This document shows, in pieces, positions 1 through 8,437 of a stretch of 64,000 nucleotides of DNA. Made by a program: the position numbers and the translations under genes. This DNA comes from Pseudomonadota bacterium (lineage in GTDB: Bacteria > Pseudomonadota > Alphaproteobacteria > Rhizobiales > Hyphomicrobiaceae). A model generated the notes under the pieces. It was not told the DNA's origin. It did not search any database and was given only the letters and a program-made list of their open reading frames with translations. Numbering within the stretch: position 1 is the first letter of the stretch; every line of letters starts with the position of its first letter. The stretch covers positions 37,353-101,352 of the forward strand of contig JAEYPL010000031.1 of NCBI GenBank assembly GCA_023410905.1, written 5' to 3'.

Positions 1-552
1 CAGGATCATCAAGGGCAGGAAGACATTGATCATGCCGAGGTAGAGTGCGAACTCGGTGAATACCAGGCGCATCGGCCGATCGATGAATCCGAACGTGAGG
101 AGCAGCCAGTTCAGTATGCCGTCCCTGCGCATCATGATCGCGAGACCGAATGTCTTCACGATGATGCTGACCGTCAGCGGCAGGAAGATGAGGCGAAGAG
201 AAGTACCTGGAGGCGCGCCGGCGCCCGCGAAAGCGCAAAGGCCGCCGGGTATCCGATCAGCAAACTACCGATCGTCGTGATCAAGCCGAGCTGCAGGGAG
301 TTCCAAATGATCCCGATGTAGTAGGGATCGCCAAGCACCTTTCGATAGCCCGCGAGGCTCAGGCCATCCGCGTCGCGGAAGCTGTCCGCCACCAGGATCA
401 GGACGGGGATCGCGAAGGCCACCACCATGAAGACGAGGCCCGGCAGCACCATGACGGCCGGCGCATCGAAACTGAAGGAGCGACGCCGCGTCGCGACTGT
501 AGTCGGTGGACGGCGCCCGCTCCTGTGCAGCCTCGGTGCTTACGACGTTCAC
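1..552 (-). pseudogene. Frameshifted polyamine-type ABC transporter permease, cut by window edge
   Basis: Three minus-strand reading frames join into one membrane permease. A GTG start at 552-550 overlaps the stop of the upstream binding-protein stub (GTGA), opening with residues VNVVSTEAAQERAP. The frame must shift near 480-495 to enter a hydrophobic stretch beginning MVLPGLVFMVV, and again near 185 to continue with LPLTVSIIVKTFG and RRDGILN, which resemble the inner loop of PotB/PotC-type permeases. The gene runs off the left edge. Two frameshifts in a gene whose upstream partner is truncated indicate decay rather than a working gene, although sequencing error could explain either shift. 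It would have been one channel subunit of an importer related to the intact one at 12.5-16.4 kb. Confidence 0.7.
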
Positions 553-795
553 CTCGCCGAGACCTCCCGTTCGAAACGTTCGATCATGGCATTGCGATTG
601 TCGACGAAGTACTCCCAATCCAGCGAGACGAGATCGGGGAACGTGAGATCCGCCGGAAGCACCGTCTTGCTGTTCGTGGGCTTCGAGAAGAACGTCTTGG
701 CGATGTAGGCCTGAATGTCGGGGCTGAGCATCTCGTTGAGGAACTGGATGCCGATGTCCTGGTTCGGTCCGCCTGCCGAAGCCGAACACGTCGAA
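549..795 (-). pseudogene. C-terminal stub of an ABC substrate-binding protein
   Basis: About 80 codons survive, ending at a normal stop. The residues GGPNQDIGIQFLNEMLSPD, then KPTNSKTVLPAD and a C-terminal segment rich in Trp, Arg and Glu, match the last helices of spermidine/putrescine-type periplasmic binding proteins, where a line such as PNKDLAxKFINFxLSP is usual. The intact paralogue here (12466-13533) ends in a comparable way. Similarity stops abruptly near 795, where an inward-pointing IS1182-type transposase remnant begins on the other strand. The N-terminal three quarters, including any signal peptide, is missing, so this cannot work. Insertion plus deletion by the IS is the simplest explanation. 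Confidence 0.7.
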
Positions 796-796
796 C

Positions 797-1254
797 GCCG
801 CAGCCTTTGGCCGCTTCGACAAAGCGGATTTTGTCTACGTTACTGCTGAGGACATCTACATCTGCCCGGCCGGCGAGCGGTTGACCTACCGAATGACGAG
901 CGAGCACGACGGCAAGATGGTTCGCTTGTATTGGACGTCAGTCTGTGAGGCCTGCCCGATCAAGAACAGGTGCACAACCGGGAAAGAGCGTCGCGTCCGC
1001 CGCTGGGTGCACGAGGTTATCCTCGAGCGTGTCCAGAAGTGGCTCGACGATGATCCCTCGAAGATCCCGCTACGGGCAAAACAGTCGAGCACCCATTCTG
1101 CACGATCAAAGCTTGGATGGGCGCGACGCACTTCAAGACGAGAACGATGCCGCGCGTTGCCGCCGAGATGGCACTTCACGTTCTCGCCTTCAATATGATG
1201 CGCGTTTTGACGATTATCGGTGTGCCCCGTCCGATGGAGGCGATGCGTGTGTGA
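797..1254 (+). mobile_element. IS1182-family transposase remnant, 5' truncated and frameshifted
   Basis: The plus strand encodes the C-terminal third of an IS1182-type transposase. Residues RFDKADFVYVTAEDIYICPA and GERLTYR, then CEACPIKNRCTTGKERR with paired Cys residues, run to about 1078. A one-base shift in an A-run near 1078-1082 is needed to continue into VEHPFCTIKAWMGATHF, RVAAEMALHVLAFNM and the stop at 1252-1254. This order (CPAG block, CxxC...CT block, EHPFGTIK block) is the usual one for the family. No complete terminal inverted repeats were found, and the catalytic N-terminal part is gone, so the element is dead. It abuts the truncated binding-protein gene. Confidence 0.75.
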
Positions 1255-1410
1255 CGGGAGCCATCTCCCCCTTTGGCTGCCTCGTGGGAACATCGCAGAT
1301 CGCCATGTAATCGGTTAGCGCGACCTCCTGGCGCGAAATAGCCGGAAAGCGATCCTCGTCTCATTCGCCGCGCTCATCCAGTCCGCGGCGCCCCCCCACA
1401 ACCCCGGTTG

Positions 1411-1964
1411 TCACACAGCCTCCAGAGTAAGGCGACATGCCGGCCCGCCGGTTGAGCGACGATCATCGCCCGCAAGCAGGTTAAACGGATCCAGCGGGTA
1501 AGCTGTCTCAGCACGTTGACAAAGCAACAAAAACTTCAACATCACGAAGACGGACCATCCGGTAGCCTTCACCAACCGCGTGACCGTGGGCATGACAAGA
1601 CCGATCTCGAAGCAGTCGCCATTTACAAAGCGGGCAGCCCCCATCGCGCGCTCGACGTTCACCATCAGAAGCGCCTCGACGATCTTCGGCATCCCCTGAC
1701 CGGAAACCTCGCCAGCTCGATAAGCTCCCGGCCGAAATGTGCTGTCGCCGATTACGTGTTTGGCACACAGATCAAGTAAATCGAAGGTTCCGTCGTAATA
1801 ACGGCCGCATCCAGGACGTGCCGAGTGACCAGGCGATCCGTGAACGCAGCGACGACGTTTAGTTCGTCGTCGTGGCTCAGAAGGAAGCGGCCGATAAACT
1901 CGGACTTGACGAGCGCAAGGTCGTCGCCCCACGACACATGGGGATCGCGGCCTGCAAGCAGCAT
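1411..1964 (-). pseudogene. Unrecognised gene with a frameshift
   Basis: Two minus-strand frames look protein-like and join with a shift near 1790-1800. The first starts MLLAGRDPHVSWGDDLALVK (1964 downward) and runs to LVTRHVLDAA. The second continues from YYDGTFDLLDLCAKHVIGD through MPKIVEALLMVNVERAMGAA and VTRLVKATGWSVFVMLKFLL to about 1420. Amino-acid composition is balanced and unlike the shadow frames. I do not recognise the family. The upstream end is open towards about 1985, where a different truncated gene begins, so it may also lack its N-terminus. Lying between an IS remnant and another fragment, it is probably non-functional. Confidence 0.4.
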
Positions 1965-1985
1965 CGGCGGACTCTGACGTTTACA

Positions 1986-2260
1986 GGGCTCGGAACTGTG
2001 GAGGAGCTGCTCTCTCCTAATCTCTCGGGTCCGCTAGAAGCGTTGCTGAGCACCATCGAGCCGGGCGCTGATAGCGGCGACTACAGCCATGATGGGAGTC
2101 GGGGCTTGTCCTCTCGGGCACGCTCGATCTATGGGTCGCCGACAAATTCTTCAGGCTGGAGGAGGGCGACAGCGTTTCGTTCAAAAGCACGGATGTGCAT
2201 CGCTGCGCCAATCCCTGCGATGTCCCGACCAAATGGATCATCACGCCTCCGCACTATTAG
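1986..2260 (+). pseudogene. C-terminal cupin end of an XRE/cupin regulator, frameshifted
   Basis: The plus strand carries a linker-like segment (LGTVEELLSPNLSGPLEALL) and then, after a shift near 2095-2108, VLSGTLDLWVADKFFRLEEG, DSVSFKSTDVHRCANPCD and a stop at 2258-2260. The pattern SGxLxLxVxxxxxxLxxGDSxxFxSxxxHRxxNP is that of the small C-terminal cupin domain found behind an N-terminal XRE helix-turn-helix in regulators of amine and amino-acid catabolism (PuuR-like). The DNA-binding half is missing. It may have controlled the decayed transporter to its left or the amidohydrolase pair to its right. About 140 bases between its end and 2402 hold nothing I can identify. Confidence 0.6.
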
Positions 2261-2401
2261 GACTGCGCGTGCCCCGCACGGGATCTCGCGCGCACGCAAC
2301 ACTCTCGCCGGCCGTGGTGATCCTGCACTAGAAATCCAGTGTCATTCGTTAGAGTGCTCTGAAATTCTAGGCTGTGGCTGCCTCTGAGCATCGAAGCGTG
2401 C

Positions 2402-3457
2402 CTAAATTGCCCCCGCCTCGACAACATCTTCAAACATCGCATCAAGATTGGTCAGGGACATCGTCTTAGTGGGGCCGATAATGACCAGCGCAGACCCGCT
2501 ACTTGCACCATTGCCCTGCTCTGATACCCAGTTTTCCCGTTGTCCTACCCGATGAAAGATCGTGCGCGTGCCGGTTTGGTCAGACTGACGGAACACGCCT
2601 TTAGCGCGAAGCACATCGGCCGGTATTTTGCGCAGGCTGTCCCGAAGTCGATTGGCATCGACGGGGCCCGACCAGGATCGGCTCCAGGTTGAAAGGCCGA
2701 TCTCGTGGGCTGCCGTGCAAGCAATCTCAGGATCGCGCATTGATTTCACGCCAAGCACGAGATCGGGCGGCACATCCGCATTCGATGTCTCGACACGTGG
2801 AGCCGACGTTATTGCCTCGAGGAGGCCGTGCATGTTCACTCGGCTCGCTGGAGCGACAAGATCGCACTTGTTGAGCAGCAGGAGATCCGCTGCCTTGATC
2901 TGTTGCTCGACGGTTGCGCGAGTGAGCGCATCTGCCAGACGGCTTTCGATGCCGTCTGCGTCGACTATCGTGATGACTCCGTCGAAGCGCACGCTTGGAT
3001 TGGAAAGTGCGACCAGCAGGATGCCGCGCGGGTCGGCGGCACCGCTTGCCTCAAGTACGATGCAATCGGGCATCTCATCGCGTTGGGCGATTTGAACCAG
3101 TGTGCGTGTGAGATCGCCGGCGACAGTGCAGCAAGCGCATCCGTTGGTCAGCTCTATCGTATCGGAAGACACGCCTTTGATGAGTTCTGCATCGATATTG
3201 ATGGCGCCGAAATCGTTCACGATGACCGCGATCTTTCTCCCATGTGGCTGCGTAAGGAGACGATTCACCAGCGTGGTCTTCCCGGCGCCGAGAAAGCCAC
3301 TGATCACCGTTAGCGGCAGAGAACCTTTCGCAGCCCGCAACGTTGGAGGAATAAACTGAGCGGCCTGCATCAGGCCAGTGAGCATGGAAAGCGTCGAGAA
3401 ATTATCTGCTACCGTCCGCGTTTGCTGCAAGGGATCATCCCCGCTCGAATCCGTCAT
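2402..3457 (-). CDS. COG0523 (CobW-type) GTPase, putative metal chaperone, copy A
   Basis: A 351-residue G3E GTPase of the CobW/COG0523 family, whose members use GTP to load metal (zinc or cobalt) into client enzymes. Visible motifs: Walker A GFLGAGKTT at 54-62, VNDFGAINID near 80-89, the family's CxCC metal site NGCACC at 105-110, EASGAADP near 137-144 and the guanine-specificity motif NKCD at 196-199. It has about 45 residues before the GTPase core, including SMLTGLMQAAQF, and no CPELVPI motif of the ZNG1 type. Its ATG overlaps the stop of the amidohydrolase upstream (ATGA), implying coupled translation. A colinear paralogue sits at 18098-19162 beside the second amidohydrolase. The metal and the client are inferred from context. 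Confidence 0.85.
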   Translation of the reverse strand: MTDSSGDDPLQQTRTVADNFSTLSMLTGLMQAAQFIPPTLRAAKGSLPLTVISGFLGAGKTTLVNRLLTQPHGRKIAVIVNDFGAINIDAELIKGVSSDTIELTNGCACCTVAGDLTRTLVQIAQRDEMPDCIVLEASGAADPRGILLVALSNPSVRFDGVITIVDADGIESRLADALTRATVEQQIKAADLLLLNKCDLVAPASRVNMHGLLEAITSAPRVETSNADVPPDLVLGVKSMRDPEIACTAAHEIGLSTWSRSWSGPVDANRLRDSLRKIPADVLRAKGVFRQSDQTGTRTIFHRVGQRENWVSEQGNGASSGSALVIIGPTKTMSLTNLDAMFEDVVEAGAI

Positions 3458-5118
3458 GCCTTCTGCACCTTGCCTGCGAGAACGGTGCCCCAGATGCCGA
3501 TGTCCTTGATCGCCATCGGATCCACATCGTAGGGGCTGTCTTCGAGGATGGCAAAGTCGGCGAACTTGCCAGGCTCCAAGCTGCCAACCTTATTCTCGAG
3601 GCCGAGCACGTACGCAGCATCGATCGTAATTGCGCGCATCGCACGATCCACGCTGATCCGTTCGCCTGGAGCGACCACTGTCTTGCCGTCAAGTGCAACG
3701 CGATTAACAGCGATCCAGGCCGCCGTGAGTGGATGGAGCGGGACCACGACGAGAGAATAGTCCGAGTGGATCGTGAAGGTCACGCCCGCTCGCTCGAGCG
3801 AACCGAGCCGCGCGACCGCTTCAGACCGATCGGGTCCATAGCCTTCGTTTGCGTGGATCTGGCTACGATAGTGGGTGAAGTAGTTGTTGACGCTGGCAAG
3901 CCCTCCGAGCGCCTTGAGGCGACGCGCCTGTTCCGGCGTGCTGATGCAGTAGTGCTCGAGGGTGAAGCGATGGTCGAACTTTGGTCTTATCGCTTGAAGC
4001 TTAGCGAGCGCATTGAGCGACGCGTCGATGGCTTCATCACCATTTGCATGGCAATGGATCGGAATTCCGGCTTCCCAGAAAGGGAGCATCCGTTCGTGAA
4101 ATTCGTCCCAGGGAACGTCGTTGCGCAGGCCATTGCTACCGTCGAGATAGCCCGGATAGTTCAGGCGCAGCGACATCGCCGGAAATGATCCATCGGAAAA
4201 GAACTTCACGCCATGGAAGAAGAGCTTATCGGAATTACGCTTCTCCATGATTGACAGCATGAAATCGGCGCGCTTGCTCCCATGTGTGCGATGTAGCGCG
4301 TTTTCCTGCGGCACCAGCCCCATCCGTAAAGGAAACGCTGGATCGTTGACGACGGCATTATAGAGCTGCCACTCAAGCTCGAAATCGTTTGCTCCGAAGA
4401 CCAGCTCAGCGGTTGTTGTCATGCCAGCCTTGTGGGCAACAGCGCCCATGCGCCTGATGCCATCAGCGCCACCGCGTTTCGCGATCTCCGCCCGGATTCC
4501 TCCGAGAGCAATCACCTTCGCCTCGATCTCCACAAACTGGCCGTTGAGGCGGCCGTCATCGTAACGCAGCACGCCATGAACGTTTGAGTTCTCGGGAATG
4601 TTCGCACTCTTGATCGCAGCCGAATTGAGGTAGACGAAGTGCGGTGCATACGAGATCGCCCAGATCGGCCTGTCGCCAAGCAAGGCATCGAGTTCGTCAC
4701 GATGGAGATGTGAGCCCTGAATTGCAGGGTCCAACCCCCAACAGATGATAGGCTCTTGCGGATTGCGCAACGACTCATGGATCGAGCGCAGTTTCGCCTT
4801 GACCGCATCCATGTTTGGCAGGCCATTGTAATGCGTGCCATCCGGCGCCGGGGAGTCGATCGGCCCGATATAGTGCAGGGCCATGTAGCCAGAGCTCATC
4901 AGGAAGTGTGTATGCGGGTCTATAAGTCCCGGCATGATGACCTTTGACTTGAAGGTGTCATCGATCACATGCGGATAACGCGAGAGCCAAGGCTGCATGC
5001 TCTCGATCGTGCCGGTGGAAAGCACACGACCATCTCTGACCGCCACGGCTTCCGCGAACGGGCGCCCGGCGTCCATCGTGATGACTTTCCGCGCCGGATA
5101 GACGACGATCTCGCTCAT
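3454..5118 (-). CDS. YtcJ/NfdA-type metal-dependent amidohydrolase, copy A
   Basis: 554 residues, the usual size for YtcJ-like amidohydrolases, a family including N-substituted formamide deformylase. It likely hydrolyses an amide or formamide in the cytoplasm; no signal peptide is seen. Metal-site motifs: DPHTH (His69, His71), Lys305 in FHGVKFFSDG, HCHANGD (His355, His357), EHY (His389) and HSD (Asp453), followed by the late GKFADF strand. The ATG at 5118 is preferred over one six codons upstream because GGAGGAG sits just before it. Its stop overlaps the start of the COG0523 GTPase. Copy B at 16420-18081 is similar along the whole length. The substrate cannot be read from sequence. Confidence 0.85.
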   Translation of the reverse strand: MSEIVVYPARKVITMDAGRPFAEAVAVRDGRVLSTGTIESMQPWLSRYPHVIDDTFKSKVIMPGLIDPHTHFLMSSGYMALHYIGPIDSPAPDGTHYNGLPNMDAVKAKLRSIHESLRNPQEPIICWGLDPAIQGSHLHRDELDALLGDRPIWAISYAPHFVYLNSAAIKSANIPENSNVHGVLRYDDGRLNGQFVEIEAKVIALGGIRAEIAKRGGADGIRRMGAVAHKAGMTTTAELVFGANDFELEWQLYNAVVNDPAFPLRMGLVPQENALHRTHGSKRADFMLSIMEKRNSDKLFFHGVKFFSDGSFPAMSLRLNYPGYLDGSNGLRNDVPWDEFHERMLPFWEAGIPIHCHANGDEAIDASLNALAKLQAIRPKFDHRFTLEHYCISTPEQARRLKALGGLASVNNYFTHYRSQIHANEGYGPDRSEAVARLGSLERAGVTFTIHSDYSLVVVPLHPLTAAWIAVNRVALDGKTVVAPGERISVDRAMRAITIDAAYVLGLENKVGSLEPGKFADFAILEDSPYDVDPMAIKDIGIWGTVLAGKVQKA

Positions 5119-5438
5119 GATGGGCTCCTCCAGCAAGCCGGTCCAAGCGTTGAGACTAAGCTTGGCTCAGCGGCGTGCGTTATTATCCACACGACACATG
5201 TTTTGTAGTTTTCCGCATTTGTCGTCAGGAGGGGCCGCCTCAAGCAAGCCTGCTGTTTCGGTGCTGCTTCACGCTCTGGCAACGCCCCACGGCGGCGGAA
5301 AACTGATGAGTGCTTGCAGGTGCGCGACAGTCACGACGTAAGATCGCGACGCGGGCTGTGCTCCCTATTGCAAGCCCCGCACCCTGCGTGAAATGTCACC
5401 GATCGTGACAAGCAAGCCCGAGGCAGTGGGGGAAGCAT
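5119..5438. promoter_or_regulatory. Divergent intergenic region with an inverted repeat at 5394-5410
   Basis: About 320 bases separate the divergent amidohydrolase and CocE-type hydrolase genes, so promoters for both should lie here. The clearest element is TGTCAC-CGATC-GTGACA at 5394-5410, 28 bases before the hydrolase ATG, a position suiting an operator. A wider pair, ACGACA near 5193 and TGTCGT near 5221, lies towards the amidohydrolase side. I see no convincing -35/-10 pair. The GlxA-type regulator encoded at 7265-8308 is a candidate binder, but nothing in the sequence proves it. Confidence 0.4.
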
Positions 5439-7268
5439 ATGCCAGATAATGACGATCGCGGCCAAGCTTGGCGCGTGCCGCCGAGCCGCTATCTTGCGAC
5501 ACGCCCCACCACCTACAGCATCCCGAAGCCCATTTCCTGTTATGTGACGATGCCGGACGGCTGCCGTCTTGCCGCGGATATCTATATCCCGCAGGGCGCG
5601 GACGCAGATGTGCGACAATGGCCCACCATTCTCATCTGCACGCCCTACTATCGACGCTTCCAGGTGAAAGCCGGCGCCAGTACGGAGCCCTGCCCGAACA
5701 CCTTTCGCTATCGCGATATGTTTGTGCCGCGCGGTTATGCGATGGTCGTGGTCGATATCCGCGGGAGTGGCGCCAGTTTTGGTACGCGCGACAGTTTCCG
5801 TTCACCTCGCGAGCGTGAGGATTGTCGCGCAATTGCGGATTGGATCGTCGCTCAGTCGTGGTCCGATGGCCGGATCGGCGCGACGGGGATTTCCTATCTG
5901 GGCGCCGCGAGTGATTTTCTTGCGAGCACCGGCCATCCGGCCGTCAAAGCGATCGCGCCGCTCTTCGCCGTCTGGGACACCTATCCCGACAACTACTATC
6001 CAGGTGGCGTGCTGCTCAAGGAGTTGGCGAGGGTCTACGACGGTATGATGGTCGCTCTTGACCACGACCGGCGCGACTTTCTCAAGAACTACGGCTATTA
6101 CGCAGATCCTAATCTTGAAGGTCCGCATCCCGTCGATGAAGATGAAGACGGCAGCTTGTGTCGGGCTGCAGTGCGCGAACACGTTGCAAATTTCCGAATG
6201 CCGGACTTCATCACCGAGTTCAAGTTCAGGGACGATGCACTCCCTTATGACAAGAGCTTCACGTCAGCCAAGTTCGGACCGTACAATTACGCTAGCGGCA
6301 TTCGCGAGGACGTCGCTGTTTATACGGTCTCGGGTTGGACAGACGGCGCGGGCTACGCGAATGGTACGATCAGCCGCTTTTTGACGCTTCCGAATCCTAA
6401 CAAGTATCTTCTGCTTGGACCATGGGATCACGGAGCACGCGTCAATACTTCCCCCTGGCGCGACGGCGTCTCTCCCCAATTCACTGTTCTTGCCGAGATC
6501 CTGCGCTTTTTCGATGAGCATCTCGCCGGAATGCACACCGGCCTCAAAAGCGAGTCGCGGGTCCACTACTTCACCTTTCATGAGGAAGCGTGGCGCGAAA
6601 GCGCAAACTGGCCACCGACCCGTGAAGCTAAACGCCTCTATCTCACCGCCGGACACGAACTGACCGAGGCGCAAGGTTTGGCGGGCTCAGACAGCTATCA
6701 GGTCGACTTCGGTTCGGGGACAGGCAACGAGACGCGATATGAACGCATCGCCGGTCTCGATATCACGCGCTACTACACGGATTGGCAGGGACGCGGAGAT
6801 CGAATGTTGTCCTATGTCTCGATGCCCCTAGATCAATCTCTCGAGATTTCGGGCCATGCCTTGGCATCGCTGTGGGTTTCGTCAAGTGAGCCGGATGCGG
6901 CGCTGTTCGTCTACCTGACGGAGATCGAGGAGGACGGCACGGCACGTTACATAACGGAAGGACTACTGCGCGCCTTGCATCGCAAGGAGAGCCCGTGTCC
7001 GCCGAACTACAAGACCAGTTGGCCTTATCGCACCTTCTCGCGGGCGGATGCCGCGCCTATGCCGATCGGCAAGCCCGAGGTGCTCCGCTTTCCGCTGCTG
7101 CCAGTTTCCTGGACCCTCCAGAAAGGAAGCCGCCTGCGGGTTTCCATTGCTGGGGCAGATGCCGATCACTGCGGTCAGATCCCCCATGGCCGACCGCCCC
7201 TGCTGACGGTGCACTGGGGCGGCGACTTAGGCTCTTACATAGAGCTGCCAGCAAAGGCTCTCGGCTAA
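5439..7268 (+). CDS. CocE/NonD-type hydrolase (peptidase S15 fold)
   Basis: 609 residues. An alpha/beta hydrolase of the X-Pro dipeptidyl-peptidase/CocE family, which cleaves amide or ester bonds. The nucleophile elbow is GATGISYLGA with Ser152; the acid is probably the Asp in SGWTDGAGYANG and the His lies in LLLGPWDHGARVN, the expected order. The C-terminal third is the jelly-roll domain usual in this family. There is no signal peptide, so it should be cytoplasmic. GGGGGAAG before the ATG gives a ribosome site. It is divergent from amidohydrolase A and overlaps the end of the GlxA-type regulator by four bases. In this island it is a candidate first-step amide or ester hydrolase. Annotation as an acyl-peptidase is also possible. 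Confidence 0.85.
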   Translation: MPDNDDRGQAWRVPPSRYLATRPTTYSIPKPISCYVTMPDGCRLAADIYIPQGADADVRQWPTILICTPYYRRFQVKAGASTEPCPNTFRYRDMFVPRGYAMVVVDIRGSGASFGTRDSFRSPREREDCRAIADWIVAQSWSDGRIGATGISYLGAASDFLASTGHPAVKAIAPLFAVWDTYPDNYYPGGVLLKELARVYDGMMVALDHDRRDFLKNYGYYADPNLEGPHPVDEDEDGSLCRAAVREHVANFRMPDFITEFKFRDDALPYDKSFTSAKFGPYNYASGIREDVAVYTVSGWTDGAGYANGTISRFLTLPNPNKYLLLGPWDHGARVNTSPWRDGVSPQFTVLAEILRFFDEHLAGMHTGLKSESRVHYFTFHEEAWRESANWPPTREAKRLYLTAGHELTEAQGLAGSDSYQVDFGSGTGNETRYERIAGLDITRYYTDWQGRGDRMLSYVSMPLDQSLEISGHALASLWVSSSEPDAALFVYLTEIEEDGTARYITEGLLRALHRKESPCPPNYKTSWPYRTFSRADAAPMPIGKPEVLRFPLLPVSWTLQKGSRLRVSIAGADADHCGQIPHGRPPLLTVHWGGDLGSYIELPAKALG

Positions 7269-8308
7269 AGAGGCTCGTCGAAGATGCGGCGCGCGGTGTC
7301 AGTTGATGGGCTGATCCGGCGCGTCGCTTTTGGCGTCTGTGTGAGAAGACGCTTGCGTTGCTCCGACGGATTGATTCCGTAAGCGAGCTTGAATGTCTTG
7401 CTGAGGTGCGCGCCGTCGGCGAAGCCCGTGTCGGCCGCGATTGCGGCAAGGGACAGATCGGAATTCAGCATCCATCGCGCGTGCTTGAGCCGCAGCCGGA
7501 GATAGGCTGTGTGCGGCGCGCAGCCGACCTTCTCCTTGAACAGCCGTTCGAGTTGGCGGGCGCTCGTATGGACCTGCGCTGCGACCTTTGCCACCGGCAT
7601 TGGCCGCGCCAAATTCTGCTCCATGATCAGTAAAGCGCGCGAAACCCGGTCGTTGTCACCGGAAAGGGCCATCGGCGGTGCCGGCTGAGCCGAAGAGCCT
7701 GGTCGAGCGCGATCGATCTGCAAAATGTGAAGAGCCTTTTGCGCGCTCGCCGGCCCCAGATGACGCTCAACAAGAGAAGCCGCCAGAGAGGAAACGCCGG
7801 CGCCTCCTGAGCACGTTATGCGATCTCCGTCGACCACATAAAGTCGGTCGGCAATCGGCACCTGATCGCCAAACTCCTCCACGAAGTCGCGATAATGATA
7901 CCAGCTGATGCAGCATTTGCGTCCTTCGAGCAGTCCGAGGCGGCACAGCACAAAACTGCCTGTACACAATCCAACGAGCTTGGTGCTCGAGCACGCAGCT
8001 TTAAGAAGATATTCCTGGGATTTGGGGTGCAACTGGGGGCCAGTATGAAGGAGCCCTCCGACGGTAACGATGTAGTCAAGGTCGCTGGGATCAACGAATC
8101 CCGAAGTAGGGCGGATATAGGCGCCGCAGCTTGCGCGGATCGCATCTTCCGAATGCGACATGATTTGCCACTGGCATCGGATCGGGCGGCTCTTATCGCC
8201 TTCGTCTGCTGCGAGACGAAGAATGTCGACAAAGTTGGCAAACGCCGTCAGCGTAAAATTATTGGCTAGGATGAAGCCAACTCGCAGCGGTGTCGGTGCC
8301 CTTCGCAC
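7265..8308 (-). CDS. GlxA-type AraC-family transcriptional regulator
   Basis: 347 residues in two domains. Residues 8-190 form a DJ-1/PfpI-like ligand-sensing domain with LVGLCTGSFVLCRLG, where Cys115 sits at the nucleophile-elbow position. Residues about 225-330 form a paired AraC helix-turn-helix, ending GFADGAHLSKTFKLAYG. Regulators of this class (GbdR, CdhR, ArgR of pseudomonads) control catabolism of betaine, carnitine and amino acids, so a role in controlling the surrounding amide, gamma-glutamyl and sarcosine genes is plausible. It is convergent with the CocE-type gene, overlapping its end by four bases, and lies downstream of Ggt-like copy 1 on the same strand with a 129-base gap. The inducer is unknown. 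Confidence 0.85.
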   Translation of the reverse strand: MRRAPTPLRVGFILANNFTLTAFANFVDILRLAADEGDKSRPIRCQWQIMSHSEDAIRASCGAYIRPTSGFVDPSDLDYIVTVGGLLHTGPQLHPKSQEYLLKAACSSTKLVGLCTGSFVLCRLGLLEGRKCCISWYHYRDFVEEFGDQVPIADRLYVVDGDRITCSGGAGVSSLAASLVERHLGPASAQKALHILQIDRARPGSSAQPAPPMALSGDNDRVSRALLIMEQNLARPMPVAKVAAQVHTSARQLERLFKEKVGCAPHTAYLRLRLKHARWMLNSDLSLAAIAADTGFADGAHLSKTFKLAYGINPSEQRKRLLTQTPKATRRISPSTDTARRIFDEPL

Positions 8309-8437
8309 GTGCCGATATACTCCTCTTTAGAAAGGAAACATGCGTAGCTGTATTTGAATATGCCCCGCCAGCGTGGAATTTGGCAAGGCTATGCCCGGGC
8401 CGTAGTGCGAGCCGAGCTGCCCGATTGCACGCCAGGC

